Below are positions 21,777 to 30,148 of a DNA stretch of 31,212 bases, piece after piece. Below the pieces are notes generated by a model. That model made no database searches. It was not told the DNA's origin and saw only the letters and a list, made by a program, of their open reading frames with translations. Each line of letters begins with the position of its first letter. The first letter of the stretch is position 1. Where the stretch lies: NCBI GenBank assembly GCA_045660745.1, contig JAZREJ010000035.1:1-31212 (forward strand). Direction: 5' to 3'. The position numbers and the translations under genes are program-made. Source of the stretch: RGIG6353 sp045660745. Its GTDB lineage: Bacteria > Bacillota > Clostridia > Oscillospirales > SIG627.

Positions 21777-21947
21777 TTATTCTCCTGTTATTGTATATTC
21801 CATCATTTCATAGTGAAGACGGCTTCCGACGTCGCACCCCTCGGGTAGGAGTGCAAGCGCGATAAAGATCTCGTCTCCTGTTTTTGTTTCCTTGAGATAG
21901 GCATACTCGCCTTCAATACGCTCAAGTATGTAGTCGTGCGCTTCCAT
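21777..21947 (-). CDS. Small DUF3006-like protein
   Basis: A 56-residue protein read directly from the minus strand, starting MEAHDYILERIEGEYAYLKE and containing ALLPEGCDVGSRLHYEM. The pattern (I-x-R-I-E-G-x-Y-A, then L-P-E-G) resembles small DUF3006 proteins, which are often beside secreted or metal-dependent enzymes. AAAGGAAAG precedes the ATG; its start is one base after the capA-like stop, and its own end carries the ribosome-binding site of the HAD gene. The tight packing on both sides supports a real gene. Function unknown. Confidence 0.7.
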   Translation of the reverse strand: MEAHDYILERIEGEYAYLKETKTGDEIFIALALLPEGCDVGSRLHYEMMEYTITGE

Positions 21948-21948
21948 T

Positions 21949-23277
21949 TTATCTTTCCTTTATCCAATCCTCAAGAAATTCCTCGGGAATTGTGTCCTTG
22001 ACCGTTTTGATTATTTTTTCAAAATTCCATCCCGCAGACTCGGTGCGTATGGAGGTTCCGTGCGCCTTGTACAGCTCCTCTGAATAATCCTCAAGCTTGT
22101 ATATATGCAGAGAATCACGGGTGAGACTGTAGTGTGTCATGGTGGGAACGAGCTTGACGTTTTCAACGTATGCGCCGTTCTCGTTTTTGACGATGTCAAG
22201 AGTGAGCATTCCGCCGAACATATCGTATACGGGATGCATGGTGGACATGAAGTTTCCGAGTGAGTAGGTGATAAGAGTTCTTCCACCGTCGGGACGGTCC
22301 TTCCATTTCATCTCCTGTATAAGGTGAGGATGAGTTCCGATTATGACGTCTACTCCTGCATCAACAAGCACCTGAGCGGTATTTTTTTGTGACGACGAAA
22401 CAGTGAAGGAGTTTTCAACTCCCCAGTGCATTGATACAAACACGAGATCGGCAAGCTTTTTTGCCTCTGCAACCTGTCGCTTGATCTCACTGTGGTTGGT
22501 ACGCGCAACCGTGATGTTTTCGTATCCCTCACCCAGAAGGCCTTCGTTTGTAAAATCAGTGTAGGCAAGAAATGCTATCTTAACGCCCTCACGCTCGATT
22601 ATTCGAATGTTGTTATAGTCGTTGTAGCTCTCGTAGGCACCGATGGGCGTGATGCTCGTGTTTTTAAAGAAGCTTATACAGTTTGAAAGACCCTTTCCGT
22701 AAAGGTCGAGAGCATGATTTGTTGCAAGGCTTACAACGTCGATTCCGAGTCTCTCAAGAGTCTCTCCCATTTCGGGAGGAGTGTTGAAGTGAGGATATCC
22801 CTTGTACGGTGCATGGTCTCCCGCGATCATGGTCTCCTGGTTTACAAAAGAAATGTCAGCGTTTTCGAAGATATCCTTAAAATCCGAGTACATGGAGTCA
22901 AAATAGTATCTCTCACCAAGTCCGCGCTCCTCGGCGAGGCGCTTTCCATCCTCGATTATGGCGTCGTGTATGAGGTTATCTCCGACCGCCACGAAGGTAA
23001 GCCTTGTTTCACCATCTACTGTTGGCTTTTCAGGTTCAACAGGTTTCTCAGGTTCTGTAGGCTTCTCAGGTTCTGTAGGCTTCTCGGGCTCAACAGGCTT
23101 CTCAGGCGGAATATCAACGCGAGTTGACGAAACCTTCTTTTCGTCTGTCGGGGCGTTGTTTCCTACCAATTTATATATACCAATGACTGCCGCTGTTATA
23201 ACAAGTACTGCGGCTATGATAATAGCTAAAACTATCTGTGGACGGAGCTGTTTCTTTTTTCTTCTCGGATTATTCAA
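21949..23277 (-). CDS. Membrane-anchored CapA-family (PGA_cap) protein
   Basis: 442 residues: a basic N-terminus, one membrane helix (about 14-36), a linker of repeated EKP(V/T)EP units (about 55-87), then a CapA/PGA_cap metallophosphoesterase-like domain. Visible motifs are TFVAVGDNLIHD, FVNQETMI, SLATNHALDLYG, VSMHWGVE and IGTHPHLIQEM, plus YSLGNFMS near the end. The family contains the poly-gamma-glutamate capsule protein CapA; the catalytic domain is predicted outside the membrane. No capB/capC ligase genes are nearby, so capsule synthesis is not implied. It is the first gene of a four-gene operon with a strong promoter at 23322-23350. Confidence 0.88.
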   Translation of the reverse strand: MNNPRRKKKQLRPQIVLAIIIAAVLVITAAVIGIYKLVGNNAPTDEKKVSSTRVDIPPEKPVEPEKPTEPEKPTEPEKPVEPEKPTVDGETRLTFVAVGDNLIHDAIIEDGKRLAEERGLGERYYFDSMYSDFKDIFENADISFVNQETMIAGDHAPYKGYPHFNTPPEMGETLERLGIDVVSLATNHALDLYGKGLSNCISFFKNTSITPIGAYESYNDYNNIRIIEREGVKIAFLAYTDFTNEGLLGEGYENITVARTNHSEIKRQVAEAKKLADLVFVSMHWGVENSFTVSSSQKNTAQVLVDAGVDVIIGTHPHLIQEMKWKDRPDGGRTLITYSLGNFMSTMHPVYDMFGGMLTLDIVKNENGAYVENVKLVPTMTHYSLTRDSLHIYKLEDYSEELYKAHGTSIRTESAGWNFEKIIKTVKDTIPEEFLEDWIKER

Positions 23278-23321
23278 GATTTTTCCTCCTTACGGCTTTG
23301 TTGGTTTGTCTGTACTTATAA

Positions 23322-23350
23322 ATTATATATAAAAAACTATCCGTTGTCAA
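23322..23350 (-). promoter_or_regulatory. SigmaA promoter of the CapA operon
   Basis: Minus strand TTGACA (23350-23345), 17-bp spacer, TATAAT (23327-23322), about 45 bases before the start codon. It drives capA-like, DUF3006-like, HAD and dehydrogenase genes. Confidence 0.85.
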
Positions 23351-23456
23351 GGAGTGATGGGAGCGTGTGGATAATTTTTTAAAATGGAAAATTTTTCCAT
23401 AAAAAATAAATCGCGCATATATTATATATATAAATGGAAGATTTATTTCGACAGCC

Positions 23457-23502
23457 GTTACAATTGTAACAAACATCGCATTTATATTACAGTTATGTTA
23501 CA
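23457..23502. promoter_or_regulatory. Inverted repeats upstream of the first SLH gene
   Basis: A perfect 14-bp palindrome GTTACAATTGTAAC (23457-23470), followed by TTACAGTTATGTTACA (23487-23502). A close match to the second element stands at the same place before the second SLH gene (26744-26761). The element ends about 15 bases upstream of the proposed -35 box, so it could be an activator or repressor site. Confidence 0.5.
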
Positions 23503-23516
23503 AAACGCAAAAACAC

Positions 23517-23545
23517 TTGTATTTTCAAAAAGTTTGTGTTAGTAT
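23517..23545 (+). promoter_or_regulatory. Promoter of the first SLH gene
   Basis: TTGTAT (23517-23522), 17 bp, TAGTAT (23540-23545), within a block (AACACTTG...TTTGTGTTAGTATG) shared with the second SLH gene at the same relative position. Confidence 0.5.
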
Positions 23546-23598
23546 GATGATGCCAAAGAAAATAAGGCTACAAAATTTATTTAGGAGGTTTTCACATT

Positions 23599-26409
23599 AT
23601 GAAAACAAGCGCACGCTTTTTAGCTGTTATCATCGCGGTTATCATGATCGTTGGTGCAGCTCTTACCGTTTCCGCTTTCTCTGATGTTGAGGATGGTTAC
23701 AAGCACGAAACTGCTATAAACACTCTTACTCAGCTCGGTGTTATCGGCGGTTATGAAGACGGTACATTTAAGCCCGATGCTAACTTAGAGAGAGACGAGA
23801 TGGCAAAGCTCGTTTACGTTCTCTACACAACATTTGCTGATGCAGGCAAGGGCACAGTTAAGTTTGACGACGTTAAGGCTGAAAACTGGGCAGTTGGTTA
23901 CATCTCTTGGTGTTCCGCTAAGTCCATCGTTGGCGGTTACGGCGACGGCACATTCAAGCCCGACAACAACGTAACATACGATGAAGCACTCAAGATGGTT
24001 TGTGCTACTCTCGGTTACACCGACTTTGATTCCTCTCTCTGGCCCGTTGACGTTCGTCAAAAGGCTCTTAAGGATCTCAAGCTCGGCACCGGTATCGAAG
24101 CTAACGGTTCTGACTACCTTACCCGTGGCCAGATCGCACAGCTCCTTTACAATGCACTCTTCGTTGACATGAACGAGACCAAGCTCGACTACGTATTCAG
24201 CAATCAGTACGTTGACGCAGCAGGCAAGCCTGTTCAGGTTAAGGTTCCCGTTGAAGTTGCTAAGACTCTCGCTATAGACATTTGGGGCTTTGACTCCGAG
24301 AACGCTACCGTAGTTGCTACTAAGAACTACGCTTACAACGATCTCGCAGATAAGACCACCAAGGATGATACTATCATCGTTAAGATCGGTGACAACACCA
24401 AGACCTTCACTCTCGCACAGCTCGGTCTTGATGCATACAACAAGAAGACTGACGAGCTTATCGGTCACGACCTCATGCTCGTTTACAAGGAAGGCAAGCT
24501 TATCCCCGGTGCATCCGTTCTCGGTACATTGAAGATTGCTGAAGTTGCATACGTTAAGGATGGCGTTGTAAAGGTTGACGGCGAAGAGTATAATGCTTCT
24601 GCTCTTAAGGTTCTTGCATATTCCACAGGTGTAATGAACACCACTGAAGGCTTTGATGCTAAGATAGACAAGAACAATCCTCAAACTCCTGATAATCCTT
24701 CTGATGATTCGTTCAAGTATGCTAACGCTGACCTTAAGAAGCCCCAGATGGCTATCGCTCTCGACGCTAACGGCGACGGCGTAGTTGAAGCTATCGCAGT
24801 TGATTACTTCAAGCTCGGTGAAGTTACCGAAGTTGCTACTGATAAGGTTACCATTAATGCACTTGTTGGTGGTGCTGACTTTACTGTAGCTCCCGCTAAC
24901 GTTTCTGCTGATAAGGCACTCGCTAAGGGCGAAGTATTCGTATACGCTATGATCGACGGCGTAGTATTCGTTGACGAAGTTATCACTCCTATCTCTGAGC
25001 CTGTTGTAAGAATCAACAGCAATGGTCAAACCATTTATCTCGAAAAGAAGGGTGCTATCTCCGGTGCTGCTTACTTGAACGGTGCTTCTGATATCGCTCT
25101 CACATCAGACGATCTCACTGCAACCGCTAAGTACAACTTCTACCTCTACGGCGGCAAGCTCGTTTGGAAGACAGATGTTTCTACAGGTGCTGCTACTACA
25201 ACAGAACCTTCCTACAACCTCGCACTTCTCCTTTACACCAAGCCTATGACAGAGGCTGTCTTCAATGAGACAACCAAGAAGATGGAACAGTCTTGGCCCG
25301 CAGTTCTCCTTATCGACGGTAAGGAAGTTGAAGTTAAGCTCGACAAGATTGACGGAGAAACCTACAACACAACCTATGAGTTTGGAAAGACTCTTAACGA
25401 AGGTACCCCCATCCTCGCATACAAGCTCGTTAACTACACTGTAGATTCCAAGACAGGTCTCTACACTCTTAAGACCACTGGTGATTCTAATATCACTAAG
25501 GTTGAAGTTCTTGACCCCAATATGGCGATCACTTACAACGCTAACACAGGTCTTTACAAGATCGGTACAAAGCTCGTTGAGCTTAACGCTGATTCTGTAA
25601 TCTACTACACCTACAACAGCACTGATGCAGCAGATAAGTACCTCTACTTCGGTACCTACACCGCAGCTAACATGCTCAAGAAGTTCAATGCTAAGTACAC
25701 CTCTCAGGTAGCTTACCTCCTCAAGGGTGCTGACGAAGTTTACACACTTCTCGCAACTGTTGTAGAGGGCGCATTCGTAGAGCCCGGCACAGGTAACACC
25801 GGTGTTGCTGATCCTACTCCTTGGAAGACCGACGCTCGTCTTATCAAGTACGTTGCTGAAACCTCTAACCAGATGATGGTAGACGGTAAGGTTTACTACT
25901 CCTACCTCTTCCTCGACTTCGCTACAATGAAGAACGGTACTCAGGTAGTTGATACCAATGCAACTTATGACAAGGCTACTAAGGGTGAAGTTAAGCACTT
26001 CTACGGTTGGGATGCAAATAACAACAAGTATATCGAAGTTAAGAACGTAAACGGTGATGATACTATCAAGTCTGTAGAAGTTGGTAAGATCACCAAGGTT
26101 GATGCAGCTCGTGGAATCATCTACATCAACGCTACCATTAATGGTATTAACTTCACTGAAGGTTACAAGCTTCCCGCAGGTGTAAACATCTTCGCATACA
26201 AGAGCGGATATGAGTACGTACAGTATGACCTTGCAGGTCTTGCTAAGGCGCTCCAGACTGCAGGCGACAAAGAAGTTCGCGCAGCTGTTGGTACTTACAC
26301 TGAGAACGGCAACCTCGGCTTTGCTTGGATCATCGTTGATTACGTTAAGGATGCTGATACCATCGTTAAGGATCAGATCAACAATCTTATCGCTGGAGAG
26401 CTCGTTTAA
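23599..26409 (+). CDS. Secreted S-layer homology (SLH) domain protein, paralog 1
   Basis: 936 residues. A signal peptide (KTSARFLAVIIAVIMIVGAA, predicted cleavage after TVSA at residue 26) is followed by SLH domain 1 (about 27-72, LGVIGGYEDGTFKPDANLER), SLH domain 2 (about 88-138, KSIVGGYGDGTFKPDNNVTY) and a weaker third one (about 155-192, YLTRGQIAQLLYNAL). SLH domains bind pyruvylated secondary cell-wall polymers, so it is displayed at the cell surface. The rest (about 195-936) is a long beta-rich, Asp/Thr/Lys-rich region I do not recognise; residues 738-930 are shared with the next protein. Strict, optimised codon use and an AGGAGG site suggest very high expression. An S-layer or major surface protein is likely. 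Confidence 0.88.
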   Translation: MKTSARFLAVIIAVIMIVGAALTVSAFSDVEDGYKHETAINTLTQLGVIGGYEDGTFKPDANLERDEMAKLVYVLYTTFADAGKGTVKFDDVKAENWAVGYISWCSAKSIVGGYGDGTFKPDNNVTYDEALKMVCATLGYTDFDSSLWPVDVRQKALKDLKLGTGIEANGSDYLTRGQIAQLLYNALFVDMNETKLDYVFSNQYVDAAGKPVQVKVPVEVAKTLAIDIWGFDSENATVVATKNYAYNDLADKTTKDDTIIVKIGDNTKTFTLAQLGLDAYNKKTDELIGHDLMLVYKEGKLIPGASVLGTLKIAEVAYVKDGVVKVDGEEYNASALKVLAYSTGVMNTTEGFDAKIDKNNPQTPDNPSDDSFKYANADLKKPQMAIALDANGDGVVEAIAVDYFKLGEVTEVATDKVTINALVGGADFTVAPANVSADKALAKGEVFVYAMIDGVVFVDEVITPISEPVVRINSNGQTIYLEKKGAISGAAYLNGASDIALTSDDLTATAKYNFYLYGGKLVWKTDVSTGAATTTEPSYNLALLLYTKPMTEAVFNETTKKMEQSWPAVLLIDGKEVEVKLDKIDGETYNTTYEFGKTLNEGTPILAYKLVNYTVDSKTGLYTLKTTGDSNITKVEVLDPNMAITYNANTGLYKIGTKLVELNADSVIYYTYNSTDAADKYLYFGTYTAANMLKKFNAKYTSQVAYLLKGADEVYTLLATVVEGAFVEPGTGNTGVADPTPWKTDARLIKYVAETSNQMMVDGKVYYSYLFLDFATMKNGTQVVDTNATYDKATKGEVKHFYGWDANNNKYIEVKNVNGDDTIKSVEVGKITKVDAARGIIYINATINGINFTEGYKLPAGVNIFAYKSGYEYVQYDLAGLAKALQTAGDKEVRAAVGTYTENGNLGFAWIIVDYVKDADTIVKDQINNLIAGELV

Positions 26410-26430
26410 TAGTAAGTTAATTACAAATTT

Positions 26431-26462
26431 GAGGGACACAGAAATGTGCCCCTCATTTTTTT
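26431..26462 (+). terminator. Terminator of SLH gene 1
   Basis: GAGGGACACA pairs with TGTGCCCCTC (one mismatch) around GAAA, followed by A and seven T. Almost the same sequence follows SLH gene 2. Confidence 0.85.
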
Positions 26463-26743
26463 GTTTATACGGTTCGAAATATTTTATATCACTTCATGTA
26501 ATAAAGCAAAAGATATGTGTATAAGTTTTTTGACCGAAACTATATGTGCAAAAAAACAGAAAGACGGTACGCATCGCAGAACTTGTTACATGCAATTGTG
26601 AGTTGGTAGAAAAAACGAAGGCTTTTTTGTGCAAAATTACAATGATATTGTCGCATAATGGTTTAAAATTAAGAATTATACACCATATGTTGATTGTGTA
26701 CGTTCGAAATTGCGGAAAAATAACCAAAAATCATTCAAAATAG
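26463..26743. other. Gene-free AT-rich spacer between the SLH genes
   Basis: No supported gene. A 65-codon plus-strand frame (26546-26743) has no ribosome-binding site and no family resemblance. The functional part of the spacer appears to begin with the inverted repeat at 26744. Confidence 0.6.
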
Positions 26744-26761
26744 TGTTACAGTTATGTAACA
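26744..26761. promoter_or_regulatory. Inverted repeat upstream of the second SLH gene
   Basis: TGTTACA-GTTA-TGTAACA, a perfect 7-bp inverted repeat ending 15 bases before the proposed -35 box. It matches TTACAGTTATGTTACA before SLH gene 1. Confidence 0.55.
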
Positions 26762-26776
26762 AATTTAAAAAAACAC

Positions 26777-26805
26777 TTGCCAAACAAAGTTTTTTGTGTT
26801 AGTAT
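26777..26805 (+). promoter_or_regulatory. Promoter of the second SLH gene
   Basis: TTGCCA (26777-26782), 17 bp, TAGTAT (26800-26805), aligned with the promoter of SLH gene 1. A second possible -10 (TATAAT) lies slightly downstream near 26814. Confidence 0.5.
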
Positions 26806-26857
26806 GTATAAGGTATAATAATACTATCAGCACAAAAGATATTAGGAGGTTTTCATT

Positions 26858-29800
26858 ATGAAAACAAGTGTACGCTTTTTGGCAGTGCTCTTTGCAGTAG
26901 TGATGGCTCTCTTCGTTGTCGGCTATGCGGCAGATTATTCTGACCTCGACGCGAAGCATGAGAATTATGATGCAATTGAGCTTTTGACAAACTTAAACGT
27001 TCTCGGCGGTTACGAGGACGGCTCCTTCCGCCCCGCTGATCCCGTTCAGCGTGACGAGATGGCTAAGATTGTGTTCATTATGGCTACTGCAATGGAAGAT
27101 GCAGGTGCCGGACACAAGATTTTCCCTGATGTTTCAGAGAAGCATTGGGCACTCAGCTACATTTCTTGGGCTCATTCCAAGAGCATTGTAGGTGGTTATG
27201 AAGACGGTTCATTCCGTCCCGACGCAAACATTACATATGACGAAGCTCTCAAGATGGCTTGCGCTATGCTCGGCTATACAGACTTCCAGCCTGAGCTTTG
27301 GCCCGCAGACGTTCGCACAGTTGCTCTCAAGCAGCTCGGTCTTAACGCAGGTCTTCCCGCTGACCTCACAGGTGATGCTGTTATCACCCGTGCTCAGGCG
27401 GCTCAGATCATCAACAACTGCTTCTACAAGACTATGGGTACCACCAAGACTGTAGACGGTTACTATGAGCCCGGCTACATCGCTCCCGATGGTAATACTC
27501 CTACTAAGATCCCCGTAAAGGTTGAGGCTGAAATGACTCTCGCTGCAGACGTTTGGGGTCTTGAGCTCAAGGAGTACAATATCGTTGCTACTCAGAACTT
27601 CGGCTTGAATCACGTTGGTCTTAACATCAACGCTCCCAAGACAGACAAGGCTGATACCGTTAAGGTATGGGACGGCACTACCGTTTCCGAAATCAAGCTC
27701 GCTGATTGGGGTCTTGACGAATACAAGGGTAAGACCGATGATATTCTTGGCTTCACCATTTCCGAAGTATACAAGGATGGCGTTCGTTTCGCAGCAAGCG
27801 GCCTCAAGGGTGCGAAATACGATACTCTTACCATCAAGTGGGTAGGAGCTAAAGCCGGTGATGCTCCCATTCACGCATCTGGTTCTACATATTGGTTCGC
27901 GGACAGAATTACTGTCAATGGTGTTGTAATCGATGGCGAAGACTACCAGAACCTCCGTGCTGCAACAGTTGATGAGAGAGGCACTTTCACAGTATATGAT
28001 CAGGTAATTTGGAATAACGATACAGTTGGTAAAACACCTCCTAAGCCCGGTCATGTAGGTGGCATTGAGCTCAACTTCAACCACTATGTAAATAACTCCT
28101 ACTATTATAAGGCTTGGGGTATCGACTCCGAGGGTGACGGCGTTATGGACTTCATCTTCTATAAAACAGTTCAGCCTTATAAGGTAACCAATGTAGTTGA
28201 TGCAACTGATACAAATGGTGCATATCAGGTTGTTACTGTTAATCAGATTAAAGGAGCAACCTTAGACACAAATGGAATCGCAGTAGATTCCAGAAAGGTT
28301 GTTACCGCTGGTGCAGAGCTTAAGAAGGGCGACCTCTTTATGGGCATTCAGTATGCAGACAAGTTGTATATTGATACTGTAATGCAGCCTCAGACAGGTC
28401 ATGCGACAGTAGTTACCGGTTCTTCCGTAACTCTCGATGGCGTTGGAAATCTTTCTGCTATCTCTTACGGTTCTGTTTGGAATAGTTTCACTTCTGATAA
28501 GAATTTGGCAAATACCTTCTTCCCAGAGCTTGCAAATGATCCGATATCTCTCTTTGCAACAGATGCAAACGGCAATCAGAAGACCTTCACTGTATGGCTT
28601 TACAAGAATAAAGTTATTTGGAGAGACGATGCTCCCGCATCTTCTACCACAGAGCCTGAAGCAGCTAAGACAGCTCTTCTTCTCTACGTAGACGAAAAGA
28701 CTGAGCCTCAGTACAACAAGGCTACCAAGAAGTTCGAAGTATTCTATCCCGCATACCTCCTTATCAACGGTAAGGAAGAGGTAGTAAACCTCGATCCCGA
28801 TAACGCTATCAACGGCGCTTCCGGCGATTATGTTTCCTCCAGCCCTGAATACACTGCAACTGTTGACAGCCAGTTTGTTCTTCATTATCAGTACAAGCTC
28901 GTAACCTACGAAAAGGATGAGACAACAGGCTTCTACTCACTCAAGACAGCTGATTCTTCTTCTGCTGACGGAGCAAAGGTAGTTGTTCCCGTAGCTCAGA
29001 ATCCCAAGCTTACCTACAATGCTCAGACCGGTTACTACAAGCTCGTTACCGATAACGGCTACTTCAACGTAGACGTTAATGAGGATACATACCTCTATTA
29101 CACATACACCAAGGAAGCAACAGGCGATTACAAGTACGTAGACTTCTATACCTCTGAGGCATTTGATAACAAGGCATTCAATGACCTTGCATTCTCCTCC
29201 GACGTACACCTTGCATATGATGCTAAGGAAGACTTCTACTACCTCGTAACAGGTGTTCTCACCGGTAAGCTTTCCGCTCCTACCACAGGTGGTTCCTCTG
29301 TAATCGGCGATCCTACTCCTTGGAAGACCGACGCTCGTCAGATCAAGTACGTTGCTGAATCTTCTAACACCTTCCTCGTAGACGGCAAGACCTACTACTC
29401 CTACCTCTTTATGGACTTCGCAACCTTGAAGAACGGTACACAGGTAGCTGAAACCACTACCACTATCGCAGACGGTGCTAAGTTCGGTGAGAAAGAGCAC
29501 TTCTATGGTTGGAACGCTCAGACGGGTGTATACGAAGAAGTAAATATGTCTAACTCTGATGCAGTTTCCGTTGGTAAGATCACTAAGATCGACGCTAAGC
29601 GTGGAATTATCTACATCAACGCAACTGTTAACGGCATCGACTTCTCTCAGGGATACAAGCTTCCCGAGGGTGTATTGATCTTCGCTTACAAGAACGCTTA
29701 CGAGTATCAGAAGTATGCTGACCTCGCAGCTCTTGCTACTGCAATTGAAGGCGCTAAAGCTGATGTTAACGCAGCAGTTGGTACTTACATCGACGAAAAC

Positions 29801-29893
29801 GGTAACCTCGCATTTGCTTGGATCATCGTTGACTACGTTAAGGCTGATAAGACTGTTGCTAATAACGCTCAGACCACTAATCTTGCCCAATAA
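26858..29893 (+). CDS. Secreted S-layer homology (SLH) domain protein, paralog 2
   Basis: 1011 residues, same plan as paralog 1: a signal peptide (about 1-24, ending VVGYA), SLH 1 (about 27-73, LNVLGGYEDGSFRPADPVQR), SLH 2 (about 89-138, KSIVGGYEDGSFRPDANITY), a weak third SLH (about 155-192), then a long unrecognised beta-rich region. The conserved C-terminal block starts at DPTPWKTDAR (818) and includes GRKGIIYINA-type strands and AFAWIIVDYVK-like text near the end. The DNA around DPTPWKTDAR is identical to paralog 1 over about 30 bases, showing recent common origin or gene conversion. AGGAGG lies 10 bases before the ATG, in a 5' region nearly the same as that of paralog 1. Probably a second surface-layer protein. 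Confidence 0.88.
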   Translation: MKTSVRFLAVLFAVVMALFVVGYAADYSDLDAKHENYDAIELLTNLNVLGGYEDGSFRPADPVQRDEMAKIVFIMATAMEDAGAGHKIFPDVSEKHWALSYISWAHSKSIVGGYEDGSFRPDANITYDEALKMACAMLGYTDFQPELWPADVRTVALKQLGLNAGLPADLTGDAVITRAQAAQIINNCFYKTMGTTKTVDGYYEPGYIAPDGNTPTKIPVKVEAEMTLAADVWGLELKEYNIVATQNFGLNHVGLNINAPKTDKADTVKVWDGTTVSEIKLADWGLDEYKGKTDDILGFTISEVYKDGVRFAASGLKGAKYDTLTIKWVGAKAGDAPIHASGSTYWFADRITVNGVVIDGEDYQNLRAATVDERGTFTVYDQVIWNNDTVGKTPPKPGHVGGIELNFNHYVNNSYYYKAWGIDSEGDGVMDFIFYKTVQPYKVTNVVDATDTNGAYQVVTVNQIKGATLDTNGIAVDSRKVVTAGAELKKGDLFMGIQYADKLYIDTVMQPQTGHATVVTGSSVTLDGVGNLSAISYGSVWNSFTSDKNLANTFFPELANDPISLFATDANGNQKTFTVWLYKNKVIWRDDAPASSTTEPEAAKTALLLYVDEKTEPQYNKATKKFEVFYPAYLLINGKEEVVNLDPDNAINGASGDYVSSSPEYTATVDSQFVLHYQYKLVTYEKDETTGFYSLKTADSSSADGAKVVVPVAQNPKLTYNAQTGYYKLVTDNGYFNVDVNEDTYLYYTYTKEATGDYKYVDFYTSEAFDNKAFNDLAFSSDVHLAYDAKEDFYYLVTGVLTGKLSAPTTGGSSVIGDPTPWKTDARQIKYVAESSNTFLVDGKTYYSYLFMDFATLKNGTQVAETTTTIADGAKFGEKEHFYGWNAQTGVYEEVNMSNSDAVSVGKITKIDAKRGIIYINATVNGIDFSQGYKLPEGVLIFAYKNAYEYQKYADLAALATAIEGAKADVNAAVGTYIDENGNLAFAWIIVDYVKADKTVANNAQTTNLAQ

Positions 29894-29921
29894 TTGACTA
29901 TAATCAATTCAAATTGATTGT

Positions 29922-29956
29922 ATGAGGGACACAGAAATGTGTCCCTCATATTTTTT
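29922..29956 (+). terminator. Terminator of SLH gene 2
   Basis: Perfect ATGAGGGACACA/TGTGTCCCTCAT around GAAA, then A and six T. Confidence 0.9.
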
Positions 29957-30080
29957 GCATTTATAAGCATCAGCTTAAGTGTATTTTTGTATATTACAAA
30001 AGATATACAAAAAGTCAGCAAGTGTCGGACGGATTGATTCTTTGAATATTTTTAAAATGCGGAATATTTTCACAATACAC

Positions 30081-30109
30081 TTGCTTTTTTCAAGAGTTTG
30101 GGATATACT
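30081..30109 (+). promoter_or_regulatory. SigmaA-type promoter for the Mrp/NBP35 gene
   Basis: TTGCTT (30081-30086), 17 bp, TATACT (30104-30109), 40 bases before the start codon. Confidence 0.65.
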
Positions 30110-30148
30110 TAGTATAGTAAAAAAAGCATATACCGAAAGGAAACTATT

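Noticed and set aside
23785..26439. Very long minus-strand open frames (414 and 444 codons) opposite SLH gene 1, and similar ones opposite SLH gene 2.
   Set aside because: They are produced by the strict codon preference of the plus-strand genes; they have no ribosome-binding sites, no promoters and low-complexity Ser/Leu/Val/Cys-rich text.
26546..26743. A 65-codon plus-strand frame between the SLH genes.
   Set aside because: No ribosome-binding site, no promoter and no recognisable family; the composition resembles intergenic DNA.
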